Of a stretch of DNA of 7,317 bases, positions 6,668 to 7,317 are shown piece after piece. Origin of the DNA: Dehalococcoidales bacterium (GTDB taxonomy: Bacteria > Chloroflexota > Dehalococcoidia > Dehalococcoidales > Fen-1064); contig JAFGHZ010000127.1 of assembly GCA_016929875.1 (NCBI GenBank), forward strand, positions 1 through 7,317, written 5' to 3'. Below the pieces are notes generated by a model. It made no database searches. It was not told the origin of the DNA and saw only the letters and a list, made by a program, of their open reading frames with translations. The position numbers were made by a program, and so were the translations under genes. The stretch's first letter is position 1. Each line of letters begins with the position of its first letter.

Positions 6668-6910
6668 TCAGCTGCGGGGAAGTTTTTTCTCCTCATAGAA
6701 AAAGGTCAAAATCCGCTCGCCTTTTTCCTCTCGATATTCAGCGAACTTTTTCTTGAGGCAGCAATTTACACAATAATTTTTGGTTTCGCCGCTTTCGGCG
6801 GTTTCTTTACCGCCTTTTTCCTCGATTGTCAGGTATCTGCCGGCATAGGGGATAGTTTGCTTGCAACTATCGCACCGAATATTCCCCTGGGAAATACAAC
6901 CACGTCTCAA
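6668..6910 (-). CDS. Small four-cysteine, putative zinc-binding protein of unknown function
   Basis: I do not recognise this 80-residue protein as a named family. It has C13-x2-C16 and C47-x2-C50 (plus C51) separated by 30 residues, an arrangement that would fit a treble-clef or zinc-ribbon knuckle pair. Between them is AGRYLTIEE followed by a polar Lys/Glu/Gly-rich loop. The C-terminal third is strongly charged (KKKFAEYREEKGER). No signal peptide or membrane segment is visible. The start is TTG (6910-6908) with GGAGG 7 nt upstream, good evidence that it is translated. It lies 61 bp after rsmI and 24 bp before metG in the same direction, so co-transcription is likely. A link to translation or RNA handling is guilt by association only. 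The plus-strand frame over the same bases lacks comparable support. Confidence 0.75.
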   Translation of the reverse strand: MRRGCISQGNIRCDSCKQTIPYAGRYLTIEEKGGKETAESGETKNYCVNCCLKKKFAEYREEKGERILTFFYEEKKLPRS

Positions 6911-6917
6911 TTTAGTT

Positions 6918-6922
6918 CCTCC
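6918..6922 (-). promoter_or_regulatory. Ribosome binding site fixing the TTG start of the small cysteine protein
   Basis: GGAGG on the minus strand stands exactly 7 nt before the TTG at 6910-6908. It is the best evidence that this short frame is a real gene with a non-ATG start. Confidence 0.8.
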
Positions 6923-6971
6923 AATGACGATTCCGATATGTTCAATACTTCTTAATAATACACTAATAATC

Positions 6972-7317
6972 TCAAATTTGCTTCAGCCAGGTCCGGTATA
7001 GCTCCCGTTTCGATAAGCCGGTTTCGGCGGCGATTTTGGCGATTGCCTCTTTAGCGGAGACGCCGGAGCGATGTAGATTTTTTAATTTTTTTTCGATTTC
7101 ACCGGTTAGTTGCTGTCGTGTTTCTTCTTTATTGCCTTCGACGACCAGCGTGAATTCACCTTTCGGTATCTTGAAATGTGACAGTGCCTGGCTGGCGGTA
7201 CCGCGATATATCTCCTCGTGGATTTTGGTTAACTCGCGACAGACTGCCAGTCGTCGGTCTCCCAGTGTCGACAGGATATCTTTGAGCGAGGAAAGCAGGC
7301 GATGCGGTGCTTCCAGA
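6972..7317 (-). CDS. rsmI: 16S rRNA (cytidine-1402 2'-O) methyltransferase RsmI, C-terminal part (runs off right edge)
   Basis: Methylates the ribose of C1402 in the decoding centre of 16S rRNA, using S-adenosylmethionine. Only the last 114 residues are in the window, read from 7316 to the TGA at 6974-6972. The segment opens with LEAPHRLLSSLKDIL, then LGDRRLAVCRELTKIHEEIYRGT, which is the characteristic RsmI (formerly YraL) signature near the end of the tetrapyrrole-methylase-type fold. It continues with GEFTLVVEGN and a C-terminal helical module (SAKEAIAKIAAETGLSKRELYRTWL) that looks like the helix-turn-helix extension known for this family. The N-terminal SAM-binding half is outside the window. 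It is the first visible member of the minus-strand cluster with the cysteine protein, metG and the polyprenyl synthase. Confidence 0.95.
   Translation of the reverse strand, partial: LEAPHRLLSSLKDILSTLGDRRLAVCRELTKIHEEIYRGTASQALSHFKIPKGEFTLVVEGNKEETRQQLTGEIEKKLKNLHRSGVSAKEAIAKIAAETGLSKRELYRTWLKQI

Noticed and set aside
6665..6955. 96-codon plus-strand frame opposite the small cysteine gene
   Set aside because: It has no Shine-Dalgarno sequence before its ATG. The minus-strand frame has GGAGG at ideal spacing, cysteine pairs and the same orientation as its neighbours.
6911..6971. Possible promoter between rsmI and the small cysteine gene
   Set aside because: A TTGAGA lies at the end of rsmI, but no -10 hexamer stands at suitable spacing. 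Co-transcription with rsmI is simpler.

Overview
The window is an ordinary bacterial housekeeping segment. It most resembles the Dehalococcoidia (Chloroflexota). That placement is inference: IleRS, MetRS and FtsH read to me like that group's proteins, the base composition is moderate, and ileS carries a Gram-positive-style T-box leader. No database search was possible. All gene calls come from motifs visible in the translations.

Layout, left to right. Positions 1-1336 (minus strand) hold the first 445 residues of isoleucyl-tRNA synthetase (ileS), which runs off the left edge. Upstream of it (about 1365-1639, minus) is a nearly textbook T-box riboswitch. It has an ATC (Ile) specifier codon, a GATG apical loop, the 14-base T-box sequence, mutually exclusive antiterminator and terminator helices, and a good promoter at 1646-1674. 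Positions 1680-2030 are non-coding. They carry two strong perfect hairpins, a repeat-like 21-mer and some short repeats. ftsH (2077-3996, plus) follows with its own extended -10 promoter and is divergent from ileS.

The right half is a minus-strand cluster read from right to left: rsmI (3' end only, 6972-7317), a small four-cysteine putative zinc-binding protein (6668-6910), metG (4982-6643) and a long-chain polyprenyl diphosphate synthase (3998-4963). The gaps are 61, 24 and 18 bp, which suggests one transcription unit whose promoter lies at or beyond the right edge. The polyprenyl synthase converges on ftsH with a single base between the two stop codons.

The common theme is translation and membrane maintenance: two aminoacyl-tRNA synthetases, one 16S rRNA methyltransferase, the membrane quality-control protease FtsH and a prenyl-chain enzyme for quinone or lipid-carrier synthesis. 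I see no prophage, CRISPR array, toxin-antitoxin pair, intact insertion sequence or tRNA/rRNA gene. The most unusual points are a methionyl-tRNA synthetase whose HIGH signature reads HVGG, the complete T-box, the uncharacterised cysteine protein in the cluster, and the unexplained hairpins and repeats between ileS and ftsH.
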